From: Eutypella sp. D-1
Lineage: Eukaryota > Ascomycota > Sordariomycetes > Xylariales > Diatrypaceae
Assembly: GCA_023313575.1 (NCBI GenBank)
Contig: JAJTTP010000017.1
Coordinates: 434,001-498,000 of the forward strand
Direction: 5' to 3'
Length of the DNA stretch: 64,000 bases
Both the position numbers and the translations under genes were made by a program. Below the pieces are notes generated by a model that did no database searches, was not told the origin of the DNA, and was given only the letters and a program-made list of their open reading frames with translations. Below, in pieces: positions 54,104 through 64,000 of the stretch (position 1 is its first letter; each line of letters starts with the position of its first letter).

Positions 54104-56389
54104 AAAATATCGAAAGATCTACTCTTGGAAGTTCAGAGATGCAAGTGCCGGATAGCTTTGCGTCGTAGAATCGTAACAAAACAGGTGGTATCAGGAGAGG
54201 CGAGCCGAGATAATATATTGACATCCTATAACCACCTATAATATAGCAAACATCAGCCGCCGCCTCGGATAGATCCTATGACAAGATGAAAACAAAGCCA
54301 ATTGCAGGTTAGGCCAAGAAAGACACTGATAGACTGATAGATCAAACCTGGAAAGCCAAGCAATTGGCAACCAAGGTGTTTATCTTGGGCGTTAGCAAAG
54401 ATGCGATGCGGGGAGTCCCCCTGACAGGCTGACAGGTCCCCCCAGGTCCAATTACCGAGATTGGCAGCTGGATATCTGTTTACCGGGTTTATGTATTTAT
54501 AAATATGAATTGCTTCATCCAATCAGATGGGTCAATGGTGACACAAGACCGCTAAAATAGATCGAAAACGGCTAAGAACAAATCCTTGGAACCATCGGTT
54601 AGGAGGCCGACAGCCCCCCCGATTCTATACCTGGCAGGCCTGGACCGCTGGGAACAGCCCTAACTCGGTTGTCGGTGGTTGTCGGTGGTGCTGTCACGCA
54701 ATTCTTTGCCGTTTTGCGACAGAACAGGACGGTATGATACAATATTGCCCCAAACATTGGCAAACGATGTTAGAGGGCCAAAGAGGTCGAATGACAGGCT
54801 GTCAATACTTACGAAGAGTTATTATATGCATTAGATAACTCATGTAGTCTGATTTTTAGCTTACTATTCCGTCGTAGAAGCGTAGAAACGTAAGAAACGT
54901 GAGAAGTTGGGGGGAATACTCTGGTAACAAGAACATCCAACCCAAGAGCGGACAATTCGTCATCTTCATTGGTTTGTATGCCATTTCTCTCACTTCTTCT
55001 CTCTCCCGTCTTCCGTCTTCCGTTTCCCGCATTTACCGTATGTCAACGGGTACCTAGGTATCCATAAGTATCCATTAATTCCAGTCATATGGATACGGGC
55101 TATTTGTGATATGTATAAACGGGCCCACAAGGTGTCTAGAAGTTTGGCAAGTGTGGAAAGTGCGATTCCCGTTTTGCCTCCTTACCTTACCTCTTACCTT
55201 ACCTAAGTCAACTTACTTAAGGTTTGGCTACTGGCACCTTTTTAATCTGGTCTATCAAATCCAGCAGAATTGTTCGTCAGCCAGTTCAGTCCGACAATAA
55301 AATAAATAACCTTAAGTACCAGACGTGCACGATATACCGGTACCTATGCATGTAAACCCACGATCCTACCCACCGAGATAAGGACCACTTATCACTACTA
55401 CTAAGTGCATACATCACTACCTGCATCACATCTAAAGTTGCCGTCACCATCGCCATCCTACCTAATTATACCCGTGGACTGAACTTGGGTATATATATAC
55501 TATTTATACTATACTTCACTCAAAACCACGACATCAAGGGGGGAGCATTCCGATCTTCGGAGAACTAGAAAATCAGGAAATCAGAAACATCATCACCAAG
55601 CGTCCCGTCCGAGCCCGTCCAATTAAGCCGTCCAGCCTTTGTCTTGTCCTACAATTCGAATTCTGGACGGACGAATCAATTCTTCAATCCTTGAACTCAA
55701 AAAGTATCAAAGCATCGAAGCGTATCGATACTGAGACAAGCACACCAAATATCTTTCTCATTGCGCCATCTCTGCCCAGTCCTAATTATAAGCATTTTTA
55801 AGCATTTTTGTTCTTTTTAAGGTTAACAAGAACAGGACCGACCCGGTCCAATCCATCCAATACCTTCACATCACCACATAAAGTTTTCCCGGCGCGCTGA
55901 CAATAGGAAAGCTTTATATCACATCATACCTGTATATACCATACCATACATACCATCACCGTACATACCACCACCATACATACTGCTAACAGTAAACACA
56001 TTCATTCCATTCCACTCACACCGACTCTTCTTATTCCTTTCCCCCCTCCTCTCCCCCTCCCCCTGGTGCCCCTGCCCGACTATTCGATCTGCGTCGTCTT
56101 AGTCGTTGACAGACCCAGCACGTCATCTTATACTCTCATCCTCTCATCCTCTCATCCTCTCTCATTTAGCACCTCATTTAGCACCGTCGCATACAGCCTC
56201 CAAACGTGGCAGCACATACAGCCTTGTCATGATTTGACGTATTGCGTATTACGCTAAGAGAGTAGAGTCAAACCTTTCCCTGTAGCCTGTTGGGAATATT
56301 GGAAACTTGGGCACTTGGGAACTTGGGGAACCCCCTATCCCTCGCATTCCGCACTTCCCGTACCTTCTTTACCTTACCTCCCCGTCAGT

Positions 56390-58639
56390 ATGACTAGCTC
56401 GGAATCCCTCACAATGACAACTACACCACGTCCCTCGCCCGCAGCGAGGCAACATGACACAACCTGGCGCATAACCGAAATAAACGACATCAACGATTCC
56501 GAGACCAACCATAACAACCACAATAACCACACCAACAACAGCTCGCGATCGTCCAAGATCTCCTTTCCCACAAACCCCTCCGACGATCAGAACTCGAAGC
56601 CCTCGAAGGCGAACTGCGATCGCCGGAGACCAACCGAAGAGGAGGATGCCTCCCGTCTACCCAACATGTCTCAGCAACTCACCGGTCAGATGGTGACCCC
56701 GTTCCTGCGAGAACACATCCCCGGTATATATGCCCCCATAGGCAAACCCGAGAGCCTGGCTATGGTGAACAACAAGGACCCCAATAGCAAATACTGCTAT
56801 CGTCACCGGCCCGATTCCAAGTGTCGCAGAGCCGCCGACGAATCCAAGATGGCTCTAATTCAACGAGTATGTCACTAACTTTCGTCCCGTGTCGTTCAAG
56901 TAGGTATGCTGACAAGCCTTGTGCAGGAACTGGAAACTCTTTCGTCGGGAGATCAGCAGGCTATCACCAATGTCTGGTCATTATTCTCCGCCGCACCGAC
57001 CAAGCATCGCGAACTTATGCTACAGGGAATCATCACTCAGTGCTGCTTCCCACAACTATCCACAGTGTCGCGCGAGGTCCACGAACAGCTGAAGATCGAC
57101 TTCCTCGCCGCCTTACCCGATGAATTGTCACTTAAGATCCTCTGCTACCTTGACTGTTCATCCTTATGTAAGGCTGCCCAGGTTAGCAGGCGATGGCACA
57201 CCCTATCAGGAGACGACGTGGTCTGGCATAGGATGTGCGAACAGCACATCAATCGCAAGTGTGTGAAATGCGGCTGGGGATTACCGAGGTTGGAAACGAA
57301 ACGGTTAAAAGAATGGAAAATCCAGCGCCAAGAAAGCAATCACACCCCGGCCCATGCCCTTGTCCAGACCCCGGTCATCACAACCGCCACGCCCACCCCG
57401 AATGCAGCGAAACGAAACGCCTCACCCTCCGATGATGAGGGATCTGCGAAGCGCGCTTGTGTTAGTGACGGCGTTAACACTCCAACGGAACTTGTGCCGA
57501 GGAAGAGGGAGAAAAAGTTCAGGCCATGGAAGGATGTCTACCGCGACCGCTACAAGGTCGGGTCGAATTGGAAATACGGCCGGTGTTTTGTCAAGTCGTT
57601 CCGCGGGCAGCACACTAATGGTGTAACATGTCTGCAATTCGAAGAGAACATCCTGGCGACTGGTTCCTACGACTCGACCATCAAGCTGTGGAACATCGAA
57701 ACGGGGGAAGTCATTCGGACCCTACGGGGACACACGAGCGGCATTAGGGCCCTGCAATTCGACGACCGTCTACTCGTCAGTGGTAGTCTCGATAACACCG
57801 TCAAGATTTGGAACTGGCGAAGTGGCGAATGCATTAACACACTCCACCACCAGGGCGGAGTCATAACCGTCCATATGGACGGAGATCTCCTGGCCTCTGG
57901 ATCCGCAGACAGGTCGATTAAGGTCTTCAACTTTAAGACCAATATCTCGTGGTGCCTACGGGGCCACACGGACTGGGTTAATCAGGTCCGCCTCGACGTC
58001 GCATCCCGCACCCTCCTCTCGGCTTCCGATGATCTCACAGTCAAGCTTTGGGATCTGGACACTCAGACATGCATAAAGACCTTTGAAGGGCATGTGGGTC
58101 AGGTGCAGCAAGTTTTACCACTACCCGACGACTTCGAGTTCGAGGATGAAAAGACTCAAGAGGCAGACACGGTATCAGTAGCTAGCAACCGCAGCAACAC
58201 GCCTGCTCTATGTTCATCGTTATCATCCCTATCCGACTCGACGGTGGACGAGGAACGCGCGGCCTACGGACCACTATTCACGGAGAATCCGGAACGGCCG
58301 CTGCCGCCGCGCTTCATGCTGACGGGCTCGCTGGACAACACGATGCGGCTGTGGAGCACTGCGACGGGACGGACACTGCAGCACTATTTCGGACACGTAG
58401 AGGGCATCTGGGGTCTTGCGGGTAACACGCTGCGATTCGTCACTGGCGCTAACGACGCCACCGTCAAGATCTGGGAGCCCTCTGGCAAGTGCTCCCGCAC
58501 ATTCACGGGCCACGCCGGCCCCGTTACCTGCGTCGGCCTCAGCGATAGCCGCATGGCAAGCGGCGGTGAGGACGGCGAGGTCAGGTTCTACATCTTTGAG
58601 GGCGATCCGGTGCCCGAGGAGAGGGGCACACCTTCATGA
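56390..58639 (+). CDS. scon-2: SCF ubiquitin-ligase F-box/WD40 protein, SCON-2/MET30-like
   Basis: Two exons, 56390-56866 and 56927-58639, encode 729 residues; the 60-bp intron has GTATGT and GTGCAG, phase 0. The protein is the substrate receptor of an SCF ubiquitin ligase; SCON-2/Met30 represses sulfur-assimilation genes when sulfur is plentiful by degrading the bZIP activator CYS3/Met4. Residues 1-80 are Asn/Ser-rich. The F-box is at about 220-262 ([21 protein letters not shown]), followed by a zinc-like CVKCGWG segment. Seven WD40 repeats run from about 380 to 725 ([40 protein letters not shown] and others) with a Ser/Thr-rich insert between repeats 4 and 5. The N-terminus is longer than in Neurospora SCON-2. 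The Met at 56390 is the first with an open frame. Confidence 0.93.
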
Positions 58640-59466
58640 TGACATCTCATGGCCTTGCACCACTGTGCCCACCTACTATATCGCTTCACTATCGACATCA
58701 GACCGCCATACTGCCGCCACCATCACCACTTTTATGACTATTACGACTACTATTAATAATTTTCGGCGTTTATTTCAGCGTCATCGTCTTGGGTGTTACG
58801 GTACGGAAGAACCTGTGGGTATGATCCGAGCCTTTCTCGTCTACCTCAGGTTCTGCCACGTCTACAATTCTCGTGTTCTATCTTTTTTGGGGACTTTACC
58901 TTTGGTTCTATTTCCAAAAAAGTAACGGCCATCTTCAAAGTTTCCCTGTTTTTCTATCTACTTTTCTTTTTATTACAGGGACTTAGAATTGAAGTTAATA
59001 CGGCGTATTTTGGTTCGGACGATATTTCCCGAAAGTATAAAACTAGGTTCAAGGCGTTTTTCGGTGATGGGAAAAACTTAACGGATCGAAGGTTTGGAAC
59101 GGAACGGAACGGAGCGAATCGGGACACGGGTCTGGTCGGGCTGGGCTAGGCTAGGCTCTGATTTCATCTATTCTCTTCACGATGGAGATGCGGTTAAAAC
59201 TTTTCTACTGTCTTTTTTTCTTCTTCCTTGTTTTCTTGTTCGAGGGGCATTGGGATATATATGCGTTCTGCGATCCCGTCATTACCCCCCCATCTACCTA
59301 CATAGTCAGTCAGGATTGCTGGTACATATATAGGCGGCGAGCAATGGTTATAGTCAGGCCACCAAAGTAACTAAGGTTAAAGGGAAAAAAAGAAAAACAC
59401 GCGAATGCGATGTTCTTCGTTTTTATGTTTCGACTTATTTCTGTCACGGTGAAAAGCCATGTGCAT

Positions 59467-59467
59467 G

Positions 59468-59510
<43 letters not shown>

Positions 59511-59511
59511 T
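59467..59511. repeat. (TA)n(TG)n microsatellite
   Basis: About nine TA units run directly into about fourteen TG units. Compound dinucleotide repeat, likely polymorphic. Confidence 0.9.
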
Positions 59512-61087
59512 TAATGAAGGGGATCAGGGGACTGCGGATGCACGCACGCACGTGACATACGGCTATTTCTGCTTGATCGGATGGAGCGATGGCACGTCCG
59601 TTGGGTTAAGGTAGTATTTGCTTGCATGTGAAAACGAGGCTCACCCTGGGAACAGATGAATGGAATGGGGGTTTTTTTGGGGGGGTTTTTTTTTTTTACA
59701 CGTGCCAATTTCAAGCAGGTACGATTTATCTACGTGATACCTAACCTAACCTAAGTAAGTATATAAGATGCGGTCTTGGCAAAGGAGTAGAAAAGTCGAC
59801 AATAGGAGAAATTGTGCTTTTATTTCCAGGACAAAAAAACTCCCCCATCTCACACCTACGTACGCAGTCAAGGCGTGTAAAGCTCTAACCATGTTACTCA
59901 CACACAGCCAGCCCCCAGGCTCAGCTTTAAACTAGCAGCAGCAAAAGACTTGCTCCGTAGCCGGCGCGAAATTGAATGATTCATTCCTGGATAAGTAGGA
60001 GAGTGTAGTATAAAAAATTGCACCCGCAACTTTATACCTCGGCATTAGGGAAGACTCATATGTACATATATAGATGAGAGGTCCGAATCCCCCCCTAGGT
60101 ACGGCACGGCGGACAGCGCGCTAGCCCCTCCCTGGGTTTAATTGCCTGTCACCTATGTAGTTCTAGGTACCTACATATTTGTATCGTTCTATATATATTA
60201 CTTGAGTCTAGAGGTTGGGATAACCTCGTGTGTTTTTTTGGTGGGTTTTTCTTTTTCGTCCCGCGATGAGAGCAACCCGAGTCTATCCGATAACGGGTAT
60301 TTACTTAGTCTTGCCGCATTGCCTCCATGGAGGGACAGAACAGATGGTAGTTAGCTAGCTGTATAGGCGTTTAGCTACACGGTTACTAAGAACTTGATAC
60401 TCAAAACCATGTGTAGGTAGTAATATGTTGATGATGATGATGTAAAAAGGGATGGCTTCTTCTAAGGGACTCCTTTATGTCCTGTTACCTAATCTCATAC
60501 TTCATACCCATATAAAACAGCTATGATAATCTCAAGGCCAAACCTCTCAAGCACATGCCATTCTTGGTTTTAGGGTAACTCACCTTCATCCTTCTTTTCA
60601 ACCTCTTTATCTTGGCAGAACGAGATCCTTTTCCGATCCAAAAGGGGGGGGCGGGCCCCTCCCCCGCAAAATCACAAGCTCGGCTCCCAGTCGGTACGCA
60701 TGTGGAGTCTAGTCACAATGTGGGGACCCTCCTCCACTCCCCATTTCCCATCGACATTTTACTACTATGTACAGTGATGAGAGGGAAAAAACATCCCCAC
60801 ACGCTGACCAGCGTCGACGTCACCCGCCACCGGTGTTGCGGCTATCACAGGGACCGAGGAGATATGTGTAGACCCCAGTCAGTATTGCCTTGTTGAAAGG
60901 GGAGCCCCCTGGTACTATTGAGATGTCGCGATTGTATAAGGAACAGTCAGTATGCCTAGCTCAGTTGGGATATCATGGCTTGTCGTCTCTAGACTAATAT
61001 ATACCGGACGAAACACTCGGCTTCTTTAGTGAATCTTGAGGGCAAAAAAACGAATTCAAATCTGCAGGGCAGCCAGAAGAACAGCCA

Positions 61088-61103
61088 GAGAGAGAGAGAG
61101 AGT
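61088..61103. repeat. (AG)n microsatellite
   Basis: Eight AG dinucleotides in a row; a second AG-rich run is at 61358-61376. Simple repeat. Confidence 0.7.
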
Positions 61104-62710
61104 ACCGATGACAGATCCGCCAAGTTGCGAGTTGAAGGTACCTACGTAAGGGGGTGGATCTACCTCCGGTCCGCCGAGGATGTGGGCAACCCTGCTGCGC
61201 TGCCAGGTGGAGTCGGTGATCCGGCAGACCGTGGACGTGGATACTTCCACCACGCCTCCAGGGCTGCCCCGGGACATCCCATTACCTCCCACCTATGTAC
61301 GCATCTACGTAGGTATTTCGAGGTACAAAATGAATCTTTTTTTTTCCTCTATGCGCAGAGAGAGAGGGAGAGAGAGGTACCTGTAACTTTTGCAGTTGGG
61401 TAAGCCATTGCAATGGAATTCTTCACGGACAAGTTCTTCTTGAGGATATACCTAAATAGGTACCCTGGGCTTGGTGGGTGGGTTTATGCGATAAAACATA
61501 CTTCCGCATCTGGTAGAATCGGCCCCTGCTCATCCAATCAGCGTTTCGAACGACATAGTTACAATTTCTCCATGCGCCTCTACTCGGAAATATTACGTTG
61601 GTATAGCAATAACATGTGTATCGCCTTTTCTCCGTATACATATCATGATTTCCGAGTTAGATAATCACCTGTGTGCCCTTCCAGCTCCCTCCTCCCCCCT
61701 TCAAGCCGCGGGTGTTTGCGGTTCCTCCCACTAACTAACGGGGAGGTGGCTAACTTTAACCACCTCACTAGAGTAGATCCCGGGTCCCGATCTGGGTCTG
61801 GGTCTGGCTACGCATGTGCGCGCGCGCGTGTGTATGTGTGTGTCTACATTGGTAGTTTATTCTAATACTTTGTAGAAAACTTTACTTGTCTGCGCTAAGT
61901 CCAGGGTCTAACTCCATAAGACGAAAAGTAGAGCTAAACTAAGGGATGTATGTGTGTGTCGTTTTCCCTCGGCTCTTTCTTCCAACGCTGGGGCTTGGGG
62001 AGATGGGTGGACGGATGGGTGGACGGAAGCTATTTGTTGCTTTACCTTTCTCGTGCCCTTCGAGTCACCATCCATCAACTCACTGCCTGACTGGTCAGCT
62101 ATGAGGCTGGGTCGCCGTCATTCTCGGCGTCGATCCCGCCTCGGCGGTGGTCTCGTCAGTTGTTTATATAGGGTCCCCTGATCTCTCTTCCATCCCCCCT
62201 TGCCGCGCATGTGCCGTGACGGTGTGTAGCTTTCGTCTCATATTTCTTCCCCTAGTATTTACTTATACGCTTTTTCTTCTTCGTTCATCCCATTGCGGCA
62301 CGTCAAAGTCTTCCCGGCTTCAATTACACCTGCCTGTCTGTCCGTCTGCCACTACGATCGCTAGATATAGCTAGTCAGCTATAGCCTCGGAAACCTCCAC
62401 CAGCGCGAAACTCTATTCACGTTCGCAGCCGATACGGATCATCCCGCCGCGACTCGCTGCTGCGACTTTCAACACCCCTTCTCGACCTCCACGACCGTTG
62501 ATTACCTTCTTACCACATATCCTTCATATCCGGGGTCATTGGTCCCGCGCCTACAAGGATTACCGTATAGCTTGCAGCTCTCGTCTCTGGTGCTTTGACT
62601 TCCCGGAGGGGAAATACCCAAACCTCCCCTTTAGCAAGTAGTAGTGAGAAGAGAAGGCAGCCTTTCTAAGAAGCAAGAGCACGAAGAAGGAGGTTCGGGG
62701 TCAGTCAGCC

Positions 62711-64000
62711 ATGGCGACCAAGGTTACCGGGAAGGACGGCAAGGGGCCGCCGTCGGCGGCGACTAACCTGATAGGTGGGTTCTTGGATACTCCTGCTTGC
62801 CTGATACTTTGCTACTCGTCCCTCTTTCGTCTATTTTTCCGGGCAGGTCAATTTTGTTGAGAAGCCAGGCTGCCGCGAACCGAGTGCTGACTAGTCCATG
62901 TGTATAGCTGGCGGAGGAGCAGGTATGATGGAGGCGCTGGTGTGCCATCCGCTCGGTACGTATCCTCGAGAACGAGTTCCCACCACCCCGTAGGTCGGGA
63001 GGAATCGGAAGCATTACTACTGGCATGTCAACTAACCCTCGCCCTCGTTCTCCCCTGAGTATAGACACGATCAAGGTGCGGATGCAGCTCTCGCGACGGG
63101 CGCGGCAGCCGGGGGCGCCGAAACGGGGGTTCCTGAAGACGGGGGCGGAGATCATGAAGCGGGAGACGCCGCTGGGGCTGTACAAGGGGCTGGGGGCGGT
63201 GCTGACGGGGATCGTGCCGAAGATGGCGATCCGGTTCACGTCGTTCGAGGCGTACAAGCAGCTGCTGGCAAACCGGGAGACGAAGACGGTGTCGGGGCCG
63301 GGGACGTTCGTGGCGGGGCTCGCGGCGGGCGTCACCGAGGCCGTCGCCGTCGTCACGCCCATGGAGGTGGTCAAGATCCGGCTGCAGGCCCAGCACCACA
63401 GCATGGCGGACCCGCTGGACGTGCCCAAGTACCGCAACGCGGCGCACGCGGCCTACACCGTGGTCAAGGAGGAAGGGTTCGGCGCGCTGTACCGCGGCGT
63501 CAGCCTCACGGCCCTGCGCCAGGGCAGCAACCAGGCCGTCAACTTCACCGCCTACACCTACTTCAAGGAGGTCCTCGTCCGCTGGCAAGGGGGCGCCCGC
63601 GAGGGCGACGGCAAGACAGCCATCCCCGGCTACCAGACCACCCTCATCGGCCTCGTCAGCGGCGCCATGGGCCCCCTCAGCAACGCCCCCATCGACACCA
63701 TCAAGACCCGCCTGCAAAGGATGCCCGCCGAGGAGGGTGTGAGCGCCTTCAAGCGGATCAGCGTCATCGCTGCCGATATGTTCAAGTGAGTAGTCTTCTC
63801 CTTTAGCTGCTTTTACACCTCCACTCAAGGGGCTACAGTGGGCAACGATGTGTATGTGCGTCGTGCAAGAAACCTAGTGCTGACCGTCTGAACCCCCCCA
63901 CCGTTGCACTCGCTCCGCAACAGACAAGAAGGCGTCCACGCGTTTTACAAGGGCATCACGCCGAGGATCATGCGCGTGGCGCCCGGCCAGGCCGTCACGT
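62711..64000 (+). CDS. Mitochondrial succinate/fumarate carrier, partial (runs off the right edge)
   Basis: Four exons are visible: 62711-62774, 62908-62955, 63065-63785 and 63924-64000 (edge). Introns have GTGGGT..ATAG, GTACGT..ATAG and GTGAGT..ACAG ends and keep phase. The frame gives MATKVTGKDGKGPPSAATNL, then AGGGAGMMEALVCHPLDTIK, SRRARQPGAPKRGFLKTGAE, then GLAAGVTEAVAVVTPMEVVK, ALYRGVSLTALRQGSNQAVN and NAPIDTIKTRLQ. Three PX[DE]XX[KR] motifs are present (PLDTIK, PMEVVK, PIDTIK). The sequence fits the Acr1/Sfc1/AcuL succinate:fumarate antiporter needed for growth on acetate and C2 sources; it acts in the inner mitochondrial membrane. The third repeat continues outside the window. Strongly supported by family match. 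Confidence 0.92.

Larger units (their letters stand above)
51115..56389. other. Long non-coding region
   Basis: About 5.3 kb with no supportable protein gene; several longer frames (51676-52224, 53115-53759) lack ATG or domain and have repeat-driven composition. It holds a perfect hairpin at 51555-51591, a CTCGGTCGG repeat at 53509-53554 and a 23-base A run. The last part is the promoter and C/T/A-rich leader of the SCON-2-like gene. Confidence 0.55.
58640..62710. other. Long non-coding region
   Basis: About 4 kb with no supportable gene; includes the 3' flank of the SCON-2-like gene and a long 5' region of the next gene. Contains microsatellites, TACCTAGGTA-type motifs (around 60097, 60162-60173) and pyrimidine-rich tracts before the ATG. 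Confidence 0.55.

Noticed and set aside
60950..60975. TAGCTCAGTTGGGA, a tRNA A-box-like sequence
   Set aside because: No B box or stem follows within tRNA distance.
1..64000. CRISPR array, bacterial operon or virus-like gene block
   Set aside because: No regularly spaced direct repeats, spliced eukaryotic genes throughout, and no polymerase or capsid-like frames.

Overview
This window is a piece of a filamentous ascomycete genome, most likely a Sordariomycete. Coding regions carry short introns (about 45-110 bp) with GT..AG ends and CTAAC-like branch sites. Recognisable fungal proteins include CTR9, ATG17, a SCON-2/MET30-type F-box/WD40 protein, a succinate/fumarate carrier and a HeLo-like/ankyrin protein. 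Gene spacing is loose and genes lie on both strands with no operon logic. All exon structures below were assembled by eye from reading-frame continuity, splice motifs and recalled family patterns.

Region by region. 0.3-8.7 kb: a glycosyltransferase-like type II membrane protein, CTR9 of the PAF1 complex, and an uncharacterised protein. 8.7-15.9 kb: an SMP-domain protein followed by about 5 kb that is nearly gene-free and holds at least two decayed coding stretches. 15.9-17.6 kb: an intact berberine-bridge-type FAD oxidoreductase. 17.6-21.5 kb: a transposon-rich patch with a 658-bp non-autonomous hAT-type element (8-bp target duplication), a Pol III/tRNA-like sequence, a MACPF-like/beta-prism gene relic with two nonsense codons, and a 190-bp inverted-repeat element against its truncated end. 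21.9-28.2 kb: a seven-exon HeLo-like plus ankyrin protein and a GMC oxidoreductase.

29.4-34.4 kb: ATG17 and a large protein with a riboflavin-kinase-like domain that seems to lack the catalytic Glu. 35.6-39.8 kb: two small secreted proteins and two small hypothetical ORFs. 40.8-50.5 kb: a T5orf172-domain membrane protein, an MFS transporter, a PX-associated-domain protein and a divergent mitochondrial carrier. 50.5-56.4 kb: mostly non-coding, with one intron-containing tRNA and a single consensus CYS3-type site 2.3 kb upstream of the SCON-2-like gene. 58.6-62.7 kb: non-coding with microsatellites. The 5' part of the succinate/fumarate carrier gene runs off the right edge.

Functionally this is a mix of core housekeeping genes and accessory genes. 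The accessory, fast-evolving part is about 10.9-28 kb, where relics, mobile elements, redox enzymes and an allorecognition-type protein cluster.
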